NCBI GenBank assembly: GCA_934663625.1
Contig: CAKUKP010000029.1
Coordinates: 1 to 31,956 of the forward strand
Reading direction: 5' to 3'
Length of the DNA stretch: 31,956 nt
Origin: an uncultured Clostridia bacterium
GTDB taxonomy: Bacteria; Bacillota; Clostridia; Christensenellales; Aristaeellaceae
Under the pieces are notes generated by a model. That model worked only from the letters and a program-made list of their open reading frames with translations. It was not told the origin of the DNA and searched no databases. The position numbers and the translations under genes are program-made. Shown here in pieces: positions 7,022 through 14,864 of this stretch (positions are counted from its first letter, which is position 1; every line of letters starts with the position of its first letter).

Positions 7022-7546
7022 ATGGATTTTCGACCGGCAGGTATGCGGGATTTAGTCCAGCTGAAGATCATGTATCGGCAAATCGTTCAGGATATGAACG
7101 CGCAGGGCATTCGAATCTGGGATGAAATCTATCCCTGCGAATTCCTTGAAGAAGATATCAAAATGAACCGGCTGTATGTACTGCTGGACGGGGACAGAAT
7201 CGTATCGGCGTTCGCTCTGTCTGAAACCAATTCGGGTGAAAGTACCGTTCAATGGATGGATAATCGCGCCAAAGCATTGTACATCGATCGGCTGGGCGTG
7301 GATACCGCATATTCCAAACAAGGAATCGGCAGCTTCATGCTCGCCAGTGCCAAAGAAATAACGAAGGCGGCGGGCGCGGAATATCTAAGGCTCTTCGTAG
7401 TGGATATCAATAAGCCGGCGATCCGGCTCTATCGCAGAAACGGCTTTGCAAAGGCGGACGGCGTTTATGAAGAAACGTTTCCCGACGGCTTTGCACTGCA
7501 TGAATACGGATATGAAATAAAAGTTGAATCGAGCAAAACGAAATAA
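7022..7546 (+). CDS. GNAT family N-acetyltransferase
   Basis: The protein has 174 residues and a complete GNAT fold. Beta-4 IDRLGVD leads to the acetyl-CoA pyrophosphate loop SKQGIGSFML (99-108), and the late motif is NKPAIRLYRRNGF (130-142). GNAT enzymes transfer acetyl from acetyl-CoA to an amine. The substrate cannot be inferred, although the RIWDEIYP segment near residue 31 is common in a broad Firmicutes subgroup. Start: ATG at 7022 with GAGG about 12 nt upstream, 8 nt after the MFS stop. It is the last gene of the accessory run. The tRNA terminator hairpin lies immediately downstream. Confidence 0.85.
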   Translation: MDFRPAGMRDLVQLKIMYRQIVQDMNAQGIRIWDEIYPCEFLEEDIKMNRLYVLLDGDRIVSAFALSETNSGESTVQWMDNRAKALYIDRLGVDTAYSKQGIGSFMLASAKEITKAAGAEYLRLFVVDINKPAIRLYRRNGFAKADGVYEETFPDGFALHEYGYEIKVESSKTK

Positions 7547-7559
7547 CGAAAAAAATAAT

Positions 7560-7596
7560 CAGCGCCGAAGGCATCCATGCATGACCTTCGGCGCTG
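7560..7596 (-). terminator. Terminator of the tRNA-Arg gene
   Basis: There is a perfect 12-bp stem (CAGCGCCGAAGG / CCTTCGGCGCTG) with a 13-nt loop. On the minus strand it lies just after the CCA end and is followed by ATTATTTTTTT. In the other orientation it also sits just past the GNAT stop codon, so it may act on both transcripts. Confidence 0.85.
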
Positions 7597-7597
7597 C

Positions 7598-7674
7598 TGG
7601 CGTCCCCGGCGCGATTCGAACGCGCGGCCTTTCGCTTAGGAGGCGAACGCTCTATCCAGCTGAGCTACGGGGAC
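7598..7674 (-). tRNA. tRNA-Arg(CCT)
   Basis: This is a 77-nt cloverleaf read on the minus strand. The acceptor stem GTCCCCG/CGGGGAC has 7 bp, followed by discriminator G and an encoded CCA. The D arm is GCTC/GAGC, the anticodon stem TTCGC/GCGAA with loop CTCCTAA, so the anticodon is CCT (reads AGG). The T arm GCGCG-TTCGAAT-CGCGC is perfect. It has its own promoter and terminator. Confidence 0.97.
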
Positions 7675-7688
7675 ACATCACGCTATTT

Positions 7689-7717
7689 ATTATGCCACGA
7701 AGGCGGTGAAAAGTCAA
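7689..7717 (-). promoter_or_regulatory. Promoter of tRNA-Arg
   Basis: On the minus strand TTGACT (7717-7712) and CATAAT (7694-7689) are 17 bp apart. The -10 ends 14 nt before the mature tRNA 5' end, giving a leader of only about 8 nt. Confidence 0.78.
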
Positions 7718-7763
7718 GGAATCGGGTGGTAAAAAATGCGGGGGGAGCGGCGGCTCTGGCGTG

Positions 7764-7791
7764 TTGAAAACATAACCAAAAGTACTATAAT
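7764..7791 (+). promoter_or_regulatory. Upstream promoter of gyrB-gyrA
   Basis: TTGAAA (7764-7769) and TATAAT (7786-7791) are 16 bp apart. They lie 96 nt before the gyrB start and have the right orientation for the gyrase operon. Confidence 0.68.
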
Positions 7792-7817
7792 TCACGATGA
7801 AAAAAAGTGCAAATCCG

Positions 7818-7826
7818 TGGTATAAT
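7818..7826 (+). promoter_or_regulatory. Second, extended -10 promoter candidate for gyrB
   Basis: TGG-TATAAT is an extended -10 without a recognisable -35. It lies 30 nt downstream of the first promoter's -10. Tandem promoters could allow supercoiling-dependent control, but this is not shown by the sequence. Confidence 0.5.
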
Positions 7827-7887
7827 ATTATAGTAGGAAAAATATGATCGCGCGTGCGTTGCAGGGCGCTTTTGAGAGGTTTTTTTC

Positions 7888-9825
7888 ATGCATAACGAAA
7901 ATCATTATGATGAAAGTCAGATACAGGTTCTGGAAGGGCTGGAGGCGGTTCGCCGCCGTCCCGGCATGTATATCGGTTCCACGGATGAGCGCGGCCTGCA
8001 TCATCTGGTGTACGAAATCGTAGATAACGCCATCGATGAAGCGCTGGCGGGCTTCTGCGATCACATTGAAGTCACGCTTGAAAAGGACGGCTCCGTAACC
8101 GTATGCGATAACGGTCGCGGCTTCCCCGTGGGCATCCATCCGAAGATGGGCCGCCCCGCGGTGGAGGTATGCCTGACTGTGCTGCACGCGGGCGGCAAAT
8201 TCGGCGGCGGGGGATACAAGGTATCCGGCGGTCTGCACGGCGTGGGCGCATCGGTGGTAAACGCGCTGTCCAGCCATTTGATGGTGAAGGTATATCAGGA
8301 TGGCAAGATTTACCAGCAGGAATACGAGCGCGGCAAGGTGCTCTATGACCTCAAGGTTGTGGGCGATGCGGGCGACCGCACGGGCACCACGATTCGCTTC
8401 AAGCCCGATGTAAAGACCGGCGAAACGCCCGAACCCGGCATTTTCGAAACCGGCCATTTCGAATTTGAAACGCTGAAAACCCGCTTCCGCGAAATGGCGT
8501 TTCTGAACAAGGGCATCCGCATTACGCTGACCGATTTGCGCGCAGAGCCGGAAATCAGCCAGAGCTATCATTACGAGGGCGGCATTATCTCCTTTGTGGA
8601 ATATCTGAATAAGCACAAAACGCCGCTGTTTGAAAAGCCCATCTACATCGAGGGCGTGAAGAACGGCACCACCGTGGAGGTTGCGCTGCAATGGAACGAC
8701 AGCTTCAACGAAAGCGTGTTCACCTTCGCCAACAACATCCATACGCCCGAAGGCGGCACGCATCTGGCGGGCTTCCGCAACGCGCTGACCCGCGTGGTGA
8801 ACGATTACGGGCGCAAGATCGGCGCGATCAAGGCAAACGATCAGAATCTGACCGGCGATGATGTGCGCGAAGGTCTGGCGGCGATCGTATCGGTAAAGCT
8901 GGTGGAGCCGCAGTTCGAAGGGCAGACCAAGACCAAGCTGGGCAATTCCGAGGTGCGTCCGCTGGTGGATGGGCTGGTTTCCGAAAAGCTGGCGACCTAT
9001 TTTGAAGAAAATCCCGCCGCAGGGCGCGCGGTGATCGGAAAATGTCTGGATGCGGCGCGTGCGCGCGAAGCGGCGCGCAAAGCGCGCGATCTGACCCGCC
9101 GCAAGACGGCGCTGGAATCCGGATCGCTTCCGGGCAAGCTGGCGGATTGCTCCGAGCGCGACCCCAGCAAGTGCGAAATCTTCCTGGTGGAGGGCGATTC
9201 CGCAGGCGGCAGCGCCAAATCCGGCCGCGACCGCCATTTCCAGGCGATTCTGCCCCTGCGCGGCAAGATTCTGAACGTGGAAAAGACGCGCATGGATAAG
9301 GCGCTGGGCAATGCGGAAATCAAGGCGATGATCACCGCGTTCGGCGGCGGCTTCGGCAATGAATTTGATGAATCCAAACTGCGCTATCATCGCATCGTAT
9401 GCATGACCGATGCGGATGTGGACGGAAGCCATATTCGCATTCTGATGCTTACGTTCTTCTATCGCTTCATGCCCAAGCTGATCGAAAACGGCTATGTGTA
9501 CATCGCGCAGCCGCCGCTCTATAAGGTCACGAAGGGCAAAAATTCGCAGTATGTGTATTCCGATGCGCAGCTGCAAAAGGTGCTGGACGAGCTGGGGCGC
9601 GATGCCAAGCCCGATGTGCAGCGCTACAAAGGTCTGGGCGAAATGAGCGCGCAGCAGCTGTGGGACACCACGATGAACCCCGAAACGCGCATCATGTACC
9701 GCGTGGAGCTGAAGGATGCGATCGCGGCGGACGAACTGTTTACCCTGTTGATGGGCGATCAGGTGGAGCCGCGCCGCGAATTTATCGAACAGAACGCAAA
9801 GCTGGTTGCGGATCTGGATATTTAA
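7888..9825 (+). CDS. gyrB: DNA gyrase subunit B
   Basis: The protein has 645 residues, normal for Gram-positive GyrB. The GHKL ATPase part shows RRRPGMYIGS, EIVDNAIDEA, the GRGFPVGIH loop and SGGLHGVGASVVNAL. The transducer carries QFEGQTKTKLGN. TOPRIM has EGDSAGGSAKSGRD (E435) and DADVDG (D508-D512), and the C-terminus QRYKGLGEM. GyrB hydrolyses ATP to drive negative supercoiling with GyrA. The ATG follows GAGAGG. gyrA starts 18 nt downstream. ParE was considered, but the partner carries a GyrA box. The pair is not next to dnaA/recF here, at least not within the window. Confidence 0.95.
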   Translation: MHNENHYDESQIQVLEGLEAVRRRPGMYIGSTDERGLHHLVYEIVDNAIDEALAGFCDHIEVTLEKDGSVTVCDNGRGFPVGIHPKMGRPAVEVCLTVLHAGGKFGGGGYKVSGGLHGVGASVVNALSSHLMVKVYQDGKIYQQEYERGKVLYDLKVVGDAGDRTGTTIRFKPDVKTGETPEPGIFETGHFEFETLKTRFREMAFLNKGIRITLTDLRAEPEISQSYHYEGGIISFVEYLNKHKTPLFEKPIYIEGVKNGTTVEVALQWNDSFNESVFTFANNIHTPEGGTHLAGFRNALTRVVNDYGRKIGAIKANDQNLTGDDVREGLAAIVSVKLVEPQFEGQTKTKLGNSEVRPLVDGLVSEKLATYFEENPAAGRAVIGKCLDAARAREAARKARDLTRRKTALESGSLPGKLADCSERDPSKCEIFLVEGDSAGGSAKSGRDRHFQAILPLRGKILNVEKTRMDKALGNAEIKAMITAFGGGFGNEFDESKLRYHRIVCMTDADVDGSHIRILMLTFFYRFMPKLIENGYVYIAQPPLYKVTKGKNSQYVYSDAQLQKVLDELGRDAKPDVQRYKGLGEMSAQQLWDTTMNPETRIMYRVELKDAIAADELFTLLMGDQVEPRREFIEQNAKLVADLDI

Positions 9826-9843
9826 GGGAGGTTGGGGAAGAAA

Positions 9844-12363
9844 ATGGCAGATGAAAAGAATATCGGTACCCTGCTTCCGCTGGACGTCGAGGACGAACTG
9901 AAAAAATCGTTTATTTCCTATGCGATGGCGGTCATCGTCACCCGCGCGCTGCCCGATGTGCGCGACGGCTTAAAGCCGGTGCATCGCCGCATACTTTATT
10001 CCATGTCCGAACTGGGCAATACCCCCGATAAGCCGCACAGAAAGTGCGCGCGCATCGTGGGCGATGTGCTGGGTAAATATCATCCCCACGGCGACAGCAG
10101 CGTATATGATGCGCTGGTGCGCCTTGCGCAGGATTTCAACATGCGCTGCATGCTGGTGGACGGACAGGGCAACTTCGGATCCGTAGACGGCGATGGCGCG
10201 GCGGCGATGCGTTATACCGAGGCGCGCATGTCCAAGATTTCGATGGAAATGGTGCGCGATCTGGAAAAGGAAACCGTTGATTTCTATCCGAACTTTGATG
10301 AAACGCTGATGCAGCCCGCCGTACTGCCCAGCCGGTTCCCGAACCTGCTGGTGAACGGCTCCAGCGGCATCGCGGTCGGTATGGCGACGAACATCCCGCC
10401 GCACAATCTGGGCGAAGTGATCGACGCGGTGGTATATATGATCGATCATCCGGATGCGACGGTGGATGATCTGATGCAGTTCGTCAAGGGGCCGGATTTC
10501 CCCACCGGCGCGGTGATTCTGGGCAAGCGCGGCATTTACGATGCGTATCATGAGGGCCGCGGCCGCATCATCGTGCGCGCAAAGAGCGAAATTGAAGAAA
10601 TGGGCGGAAACCGCCAGCGCATCGTGGTTACGGAAATTCCGTATATGGTGAATAAGGCGCGCCTGATTGAAAAGATCGCCGATATGGTGCACGATAAGAC
10701 GGTTGAGGGCATTTCCGATATCCGCGATGAATCCGACCGCAGCGGTATGCGCATCGTGATCGAATTGAAGCGCGATGTGAATGCCAATATCGTGCTGAAT
10801 TACCTGTACAAGCATACGCAGATGCAGGATACCTTCGGCGCGATCATGCTGGCGCTGGTGGACGGCGAACCGAAGATTTTGTCCCTGCGCCAGATCATTC
10901 ATCATTACATCGAACATCAGGAGGATGTAATCCGCCGCCGCACGCAGTATGATCTGAACAAGGCGGAGGCGCGCAGCCACATTCTGGAAGGCTTGATGAT
11001 CGCGCTGGATAACATCGATGAAGTGGTGCATCTGATCCGTTCATCGAAAACCCCGCCGGAGGCGAAGGCAAGCCTGATCGAACGATTCGGCCTTTCCGAT
11101 CGGCAGGCGCAGGCGATACTGGATATGCGTCTGCAGCGCCTTACCGGTTTGGAACGCGACAAGATCGAAGCCGAATATGCCGATCTGCAGAAGCAGATCG
11201 AATGGTTCAAGGCCGTGCTGGCGGATGAAAAGCTGCTGCTGGGCGTGATCCGCGATGAAATTACCGAGATTCGTAACAAGTATGCCGACCCGCGCCGCAC
11301 GGAGATTTCCGCGCTGGATGGCGAGATTGATATGCTGGATCTGATCGAGGAAGAGGACATGGTGGTCACCATGACCCACTACGGCTATGTAAAGCGCCTG
11401 CCCAAGACCACCTACCGCGCGCAGCGCAGGGGCGGCAAGGGCGTGATGGCGACCGCCACGCGCGAGGAGGACTTCGTGGAGCAGATGTACGTAACCTCCA
11501 CGCACGATCCGATCATGTTCTTCACGAACATGGGCCGCGTATACCAGCTGAACTGCTATGAAATCCCCGAAGCCGGACGCACGGCGCGCGGCACGGCGAT
11601 CGTCAATCTGCTGCAGTTGTCTCCCGGTGAAAAGGTGACGACCATGCTGCCCGTGCCCGCGGAAAAGGTCGCCGGACATTATCTGGTGATGGCGACCCGC
11701 AAGGGCACGATCAAGCGCACCGAGCTTTCCGAGTTTACGAACCTGCGCAAGAGCGGCCTGATTGCCATCGTACTGCGCGAGGACGATGAACTGATCGGCG
11801 TTCGCCTGACCACGGGCGGCGGCGATATTCTGGTAGGAACGCGGCAGGGCATGGCGATTCGCTTCGCGGAGGAGGATATGCGTCCCATCGGCAGAAGCTC
11901 CATGGGCGTAAAATCCATTGATCTGGATGACGGCGATGATGTGATCGATGTGGCGCTGGTCGAGGAAGGCGCGCAGGTGCTTTCCATCACCGAAAATGGC
12001 TATGGAAAGCGCACCGATATCGATGAATACCGTTTGCAGGGGCGCGGCGGCAAGGGCGTGAAGGCGATGAACCTTACCGAAAAAACCGGCCCGCTGGCGG
12101 CGCAGCTGCTGGTACACGATCAGGAGGATCTGCTGATCATCACCACCGACGGCACCGTGATCCGCACCCCCGTGAGCGCGATTTCCGTGCAGGGCAGAGC
12201 CACGCAGGGCGTGCGCCTGATGCGCGTGGACGAGGATACGAAGGTGATTTGCGTCGCGCGCGCCGAGGCCGAACCGGAGGAACTGGACGAGGAAATTCCG
12301 GAGGAAGCGATCGAAAACGCCGAAGCAACGGAAAATGCGGAGAATCCGGAAGGCGAAATCTGA
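9844..12363 (+). CDS. gyrA: DNA gyrase subunit A
   Basis: The protein has 839 residues. The breakage-reunion domain starts with PDVRDGLKPVHRRILYSM and has the active-site Tyr124 in AAMRYTEAR. The quinolone region HPHGDSSVYD keeps Ser85 and Asp89, equivalent to the susceptible E. coli residues 83 and 87. The canonical GyrA box QRRGGKG is at 527-533, which distinguishes gyrase from ParC, and a second GRGGKG lies near the end of the beta-pinwheel. The C-terminal tail of about 30 residues is strongly acidic. The start was set at the ATG 12 nt after GGGAGG; an in-frame TTG at 9832 directly abuts the site and is too close. It forms an operon with gyrB. Confidence 0.95.
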   Translation: MADEKNIGTLLPLDVEDELKKSFISYAMAVIVTRALPDVRDGLKPVHRRILYSMSELGNTPDKPHRKCARIVGDVLGKYHPHGDSSVYDALVRLAQDFNMRCMLVDGQGNFGSVDGDGAAAMRYTEARMSKISMEMVRDLEKETVDFYPNFDETLMQPAVLPSRFPNLLVNGSSGIAVGMATNIPPHNLGEVIDAVVYMIDHPDATVDDLMQFVKGPDFPTGAVILGKRGIYDAYHEGRGRIIVRAKSEIEEMGGNRQRIVVTEIPYMVNKARLIEKIADMVHDKTVEGISDIRDESDRSGMRIVIELKRDVNANIVLNYLYKHTQMQDTFGAIMLALVDGEPKILSLRQIIHHYIEHQEDVIRRRTQYDLNKAEARSHILEGLMIALDNIDEVVHLIRSSKTPPEAKASLIERFGLSDRQAQAILDMRLQRLTGLERDKIEAEYADLQKQIEWFKAVLADEKLLLGVIRDEITEIRNKYADPRRTEISALDGEIDMLDLIEEEDMVVTMTHYGYVKRLPKTTYRAQRRGGKGVMATATREEDFVEQMYVTSTHDPIMFFTNMGRVYQLNCYEIPEAGRTARGTAIVNLLQLSPGEKVTTMLPVPAEKVAGHYLVMATRKGTIKRTELSEFTNLRKSGLIAIVLREDDELIGVRLTTGGGDILVGTRQGMAIRFAEEDMRPIGRSSMGVKSIDLDDGDDVIDVALVEEGAQVLSITENGYGKRTDIDEYRLQGRGGKGVKAMNLTEKTGPLAAQLLVHDQEDLLIITTDGTVIRTPVSAISVQGRATQGVRLMRVDEDTKVICVARAEAEPEELDEEIPEEAIENAEATENAENPEGEI

Positions 12364-12418
12364 ATAAAGGTTGATCGCTGTGGAGATTGAATGTAACTCC
12401 AACCTCCATAAATGGTAC

Positions 12419-12451
12419 GCACCGAAAACCTGCTTTGCAGGTTTTCGGTGC
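12419..12451 (+). terminator. Strong hairpin after gyrA
   Basis: A perfect 15-bp stem (GCACCGAAAACCTGC / GCAGGTTTTCGGTGC) with a TTT loop lies 55 nt after the gyrA stop. The tail GTTGTTCGTT is T-rich but interrupted, so termination is likely but may be incomplete. Confidence 0.7.
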
Positions 12452-12463
12452 GTTGTTCGTTAG

Positions 12464-12485
12464 AAGGGGTAAAGTCGTACCCCTT
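12464..12485. repeat. Small inverted repeat AAGGGGTA / TACCCCTT
   Basis: An 8-bp perfect hairpin with a 6-nt loop lies between the gyrA terminator and the larger nested element, overlapping the latter's first bases. It may be part of the same inserted unit. Confidence 0.45.
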
Positions 12486-12640
12486 GCCTTCCTCTGACGA
12501 GGAAGGTGTCAGCGCGGCTTGTCGCGCTGACGGAAGGAGAGATAACGCACATATCGAATTCATGCAGGTTCTGCGGCAGGAGTTTCTCTCCCTCAGTCAT
12601 CGCTCCGCGATGCCAGCTCCCCCATCAGGTGGAGTCAAGG
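12482..12640. repeat. Nested inverted-repeat element (MITE-like candidate)
   Basis: The two ends are imperfect inverted copies of each other over about 60 nt. Both begin CCTTG when read inwards and share blocks such as GGGAGAGA/GGAGAGA and the CTGA-GRGG core. The left half itself folds as two perfect hairpins (CCTTCCTC/GAGGAAGG and GTCAGCGCG/CGCGCTGAC). No protein-coding capacity is convincing. This architecture resembles short dispersed elements in gut Clostridia genomes. Copy number cannot be judged from this window. Confidence 0.55.
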
Positions 12641-12681
12641 AACGGGGGTTCCTATTGGATCACCGTTTATCCAAATAAAAC
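12641..12681. other. Remaining gyrA-sua5 intergenic sequence
   Basis: The gyrA-sua5 gap (12364-12719) holds, in order, the gyrA hairpin, a small inverted repeat, the nested element and the sua5 terminator. Apart from these I see no gene, promoter or RNA motif in it. The open frame at 12412-12678 runs through all the hairpins and has no protein-like features. Confidence 0.5.
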
Positions 12682-12714
12682 ATCGGAGCAGATGTGAATT
12701 GCATCGGCTCCGAT
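12682..12714 (-). terminator. Terminator of the sua5 operon
   Basis: The stem ATCGGAGC/GCTCCGAT continues with GATG/CATC after one A-G mismatch, loop of 7. On the minus strand it is followed by GTTTTATTT and lies 5 nt past the sua5 stop. Confidence 0.82.
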
Positions 12715-12719
12715 ATTGC

Positions 12720-13754
12720 TTATACTTCCTCAATATGAAACGCCGCGGCGCGGCCCAGCCGGTTCATCACGGCGAGCCCGATGCCCTCGGCCTCTACCGC
12801 TTCGGAGAGGATCACATCCGCGCCCAGCGTATCCGCATCGCGCAGAACGGAAAATACGACGCGCGCCATCGCCTGCGCATCCGCGCCCAGCGATTCGCAT
12901 CTGCGGTCGCCATAGGCGGACAGACTGCGGTCGAGCGCCAGAATCAGCGGTCGGTGGCCGTCGATTTTCGCCTGATCATAGGTCTGGCAGATGGCGTGGA
13001 TCACGCGATCCGGATCGCCATGGAAGATCGTCAATTGTCCTGCGGGGGCGTAATGGCGGTATTTCATGCCGGGGGATTTCGCGGTTTCGCCGGGCTTCAG
13101 CGGGCGCATCACGGAACCATCCACATCGCACGCGCCGCATACGGCGGCGATCATTTCCTTCGTAATGCCGCCGGGGCGCAGAATGCGCGGCACATCGCCG
13201 GACATATCCACTACAGTCGATTCCACGCCGACCTCGCACGCGCCGCCATCCAGAATCATATCGATTCGCCCGTCCATATCCTCCAGCATGTGCGCCGCCG
13301 TAGTAGGGCTGGGTCTGCCGGAACGGTTTCCGCTCGGCGCGGCGATCGGCACGCCGGAATACTCAATCAGCGCGCGGGCGATGGGGTGGGAGGGCATACG
13401 TACCGCCACCGTGTCCAGCCCGCCCGTCGTGCGCAGGGGCACGATTTCGCTCCTGGGAAAGATCAGCGTGATCGGCCCCGGCCAGAAGGCGTCCATCAGA
13501 AGCTGTGCGTTTTGTGAAGGCGCGTCTGTAATCAGCGGGCGGAGATCTTCCTGATGCGAGATGTGCGCGATCAGCGGATTATCGCCGGGGCGGCCCTTGG
13601 CGATGAAGATATCCCGAACCGCATCGGCGTTTAGGGCGTTTGCGCCCAGCCCGTACACGGTTTCCGTGGGAAAGCCCACCAGACGGCCTTCGCGAATCAG
13701 CGCTGCCGCTTCGCGCAGCGCTTCCTCATTGGGTTTCAATACGCGGGTTTTCAA
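12720..13754 (-). CDS. sua5: L-threonylcarbamoyladenylate synthase (Sua5/YwlC type)
   Basis: The protein has 344 residues, matching Bacillus YwlC. The YrdC/TsaC domain (about 1-205) has VGFPTETVYGLG, the KGRPGDNPL loop (53-61) and APSGNRSGRPSPT. It is followed by the linker SPGMKYRHYAP and a C-terminal Sua5 domain. The enzyme makes threonylcarbamoyl-AMP from Thr, bicarbonate and ATP for t6A37 of ANN-decoding tRNAs. The start is TTG, fixed by AGGAAG 7 nt upstream; no ATG is better placed. It is last in the rpmE-DUF1385-prmC-prfA-sua5 block, 18 nt after prfA. It supplies the t6A that MtaB (23895-25181) later methylthiolates. Confidence 0.94.
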   Translation of the reverse strand: MKTRVLKPNEEALREAAALIREGRLVGFPTETVYGLGANALNADAVRDIFIAKGRPGDNPLIAHISHQEDLRPLITDAPSQNAQLLMDAFWPGPITLIFPRSEIVPLRTTGGLDTVAVRMPSHPIARALIEYSGVPIAAPSGNRSGRPSPTTAAHMLEDMDGRIDMILDGGACEVGVESTVVDMSGDVPRILRPGGITKEMIAAVCGACDVDGSVMRPLKPGETAKSPGMKYRHYAPAGQLTIFHGDPDRVIHAICQTYDQAKIDGHRPLILALDRSLSAYGDRRCESLGADAQAMARVVFSVLRDADTLGADVILSEAVEAEGIGLAVMNRLGRAAAFHIEEV

Positions 13755-13772
13755 GCGATTACTTCCTTTTGT

Positions 13773-14864
13773 TTAATCCTGCGCTTCCAGCTGGGCGGTC
13801 TGTTCCGCCAGCGTCAGCGCATCGATGATTTCATCCAGATCGCCGTTGATGATTTCGTTGATCTTGTACAGCGTCAGCCCGATGCGATGATCCGTCACGC
13901 GCCCCTGCGGGAAATTGTAGGTGCGAATGCGCTCGCTTCGATCGCCCGTGCCGATTTGCCCCTTGCGCTGGCTGGAATACTGGCTCTGCTGCTGCTGGCG
14001 CTTCATATCGTACAGGCGGGTTTTCAATACGCGCATCGCCTGTTCGCGGTTCTGAATCTGGCTGCGCTGATCCTGACTGGTAACGACCAGCCCCGTGGGA
14101 ATGTGCGTGATGCGAACGGCGGAATCCGTGCGGTTTACGTGCTGTCCGCCCGCGCCGGACGCGCGGTAGGTATCGATGCGCAGATCGTTCATGTTGATTT
14201 CGATTTCCACATCCTGCGCCTCCGGCAGTACCGCCACGGTCGCCGTGGAGGTATGAATGCGTCCGGAGGATTCGGTGACCGGCACGCGCTGCACGCGGTG
14301 TACGCCGGATTCGTACTTCAGCCGCTTGAATACGTTCTTGCCGGAAATCAGCGCCACGCTTTCCTTCAGCCCACCCAGATCGGTGGAACCATCCTGAATC
14401 AGCTCCACCTTCCAGCCGTGCGCATCGGCGTAATGCATGTACATACGCAGAAGCTCCGCGCCGAACAGACCGGCTTCATCGCCGCCCGCGCCCGCGCGCA
14501 CCTCCAGCACGGCGTTTTTGTAATCGTCCGGATCCTTGGGCAGCAGCGCGATGCGCGCTTCCTGCGCCATTTCCTCCATGCGCGGATGCAGCTCTTCCAG
14601 TTCTTCCTTCGCCATTTCACGCATATCCGGATCATCCAGCAGCTCCTGCGCCGCGGCGATTTCCTCGCGCAGGCGGCGGAAGCGCACGGCGACATCGTTC
14701 AGCGGTTCCAGATCGGCGTGTTCGCGCATCAGCTTCGTAAACAGCGCGCTGTCGGATATCACTTCCGGCAGCGTAATGCGAATGGAAAGCTCCTCAAATC
14801 GCCCTTCGATGGTTTCCAGCTGGCGCGCAAGGCGATCCTGTTCGTTATAAGTCAGATCCGGCAT
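13773..14864 (-). CDS. prfA: Peptide chain release factor 1
   Basis: The protein has 363 residues. The class-I release factor signature GAGGQHVN gives the catalytic GGQ at 239-241, whose Gln is the methylation target of PrmC. The stop-codon recognition tripeptide is PVT at 195-197, the RF1 type (RF2 has SPF), so it reads UAA and UAG. Domain 1 is a coiled helical bundle (about 1-110), followed by EVRAGAGGDEA. ATG after GGAGCAAATAA, directly adjoining the prmC stop (TAAATG), so the enzyme and its substrate are translated together. Confidence 0.96.
   Translation of the reverse strand: MPDLTYNEQDRLARQLETIEGRFEELSIRITLPEVISDSALFTKLMREHADLEPLNDVAVRFRRLREEIAAAQELLDDPDMREMAKEELEELHPRMEEMAQEARIALLPKDPDDYKNAVLEVRAGAGGDEAGLFGAELLRMYMHYADAHGWKVELIQDGSTDLGGLKESVALISGKNVFKRLKYESGVHRVQRVPVTESSGRIHTSTATVAVLPEAQDVEIEINMNDLRIDTYRASGAGGQHVNRTDSAVRITHIPTGLVVTSQDQRSQIQNREQAMRVLKTRLYDMKRQQQQSQYSSQRKGQIGTGDRSERIRTYNFPQGRVTDHRIGLTLYKINEIINGDLDEIIDALTLAEQTAQLEAQD

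Noticed and set aside
7828..9576. A 582-codon open frame antisense to gyrB
   Set aside because: It mirrors the codon pattern of a GC-rich gene, is rich in His, Arg, Ala and Ile in a shadow-like way, has no domain, and gyrB motifs are unambiguous on the other strand.
10096..10110. Quinolone-resistance substitutions in gyrA
   Set aside because: Residues at the two key positions are Ser85 and Asp89, the usual susceptible-type residues.
7888..12363. ParE/ParC (topoisomerase IV) instead of gyrase
   Set aside because: The A subunit carries the exact GyrA box QRRGGKG at 527-533, which topoisomerase IV lacks.
12412..12678. An 88-codon frame between gyrA and sua5
   Set aside because: It runs through several hairpins and the inverted-repeat element and has no protein-like features.
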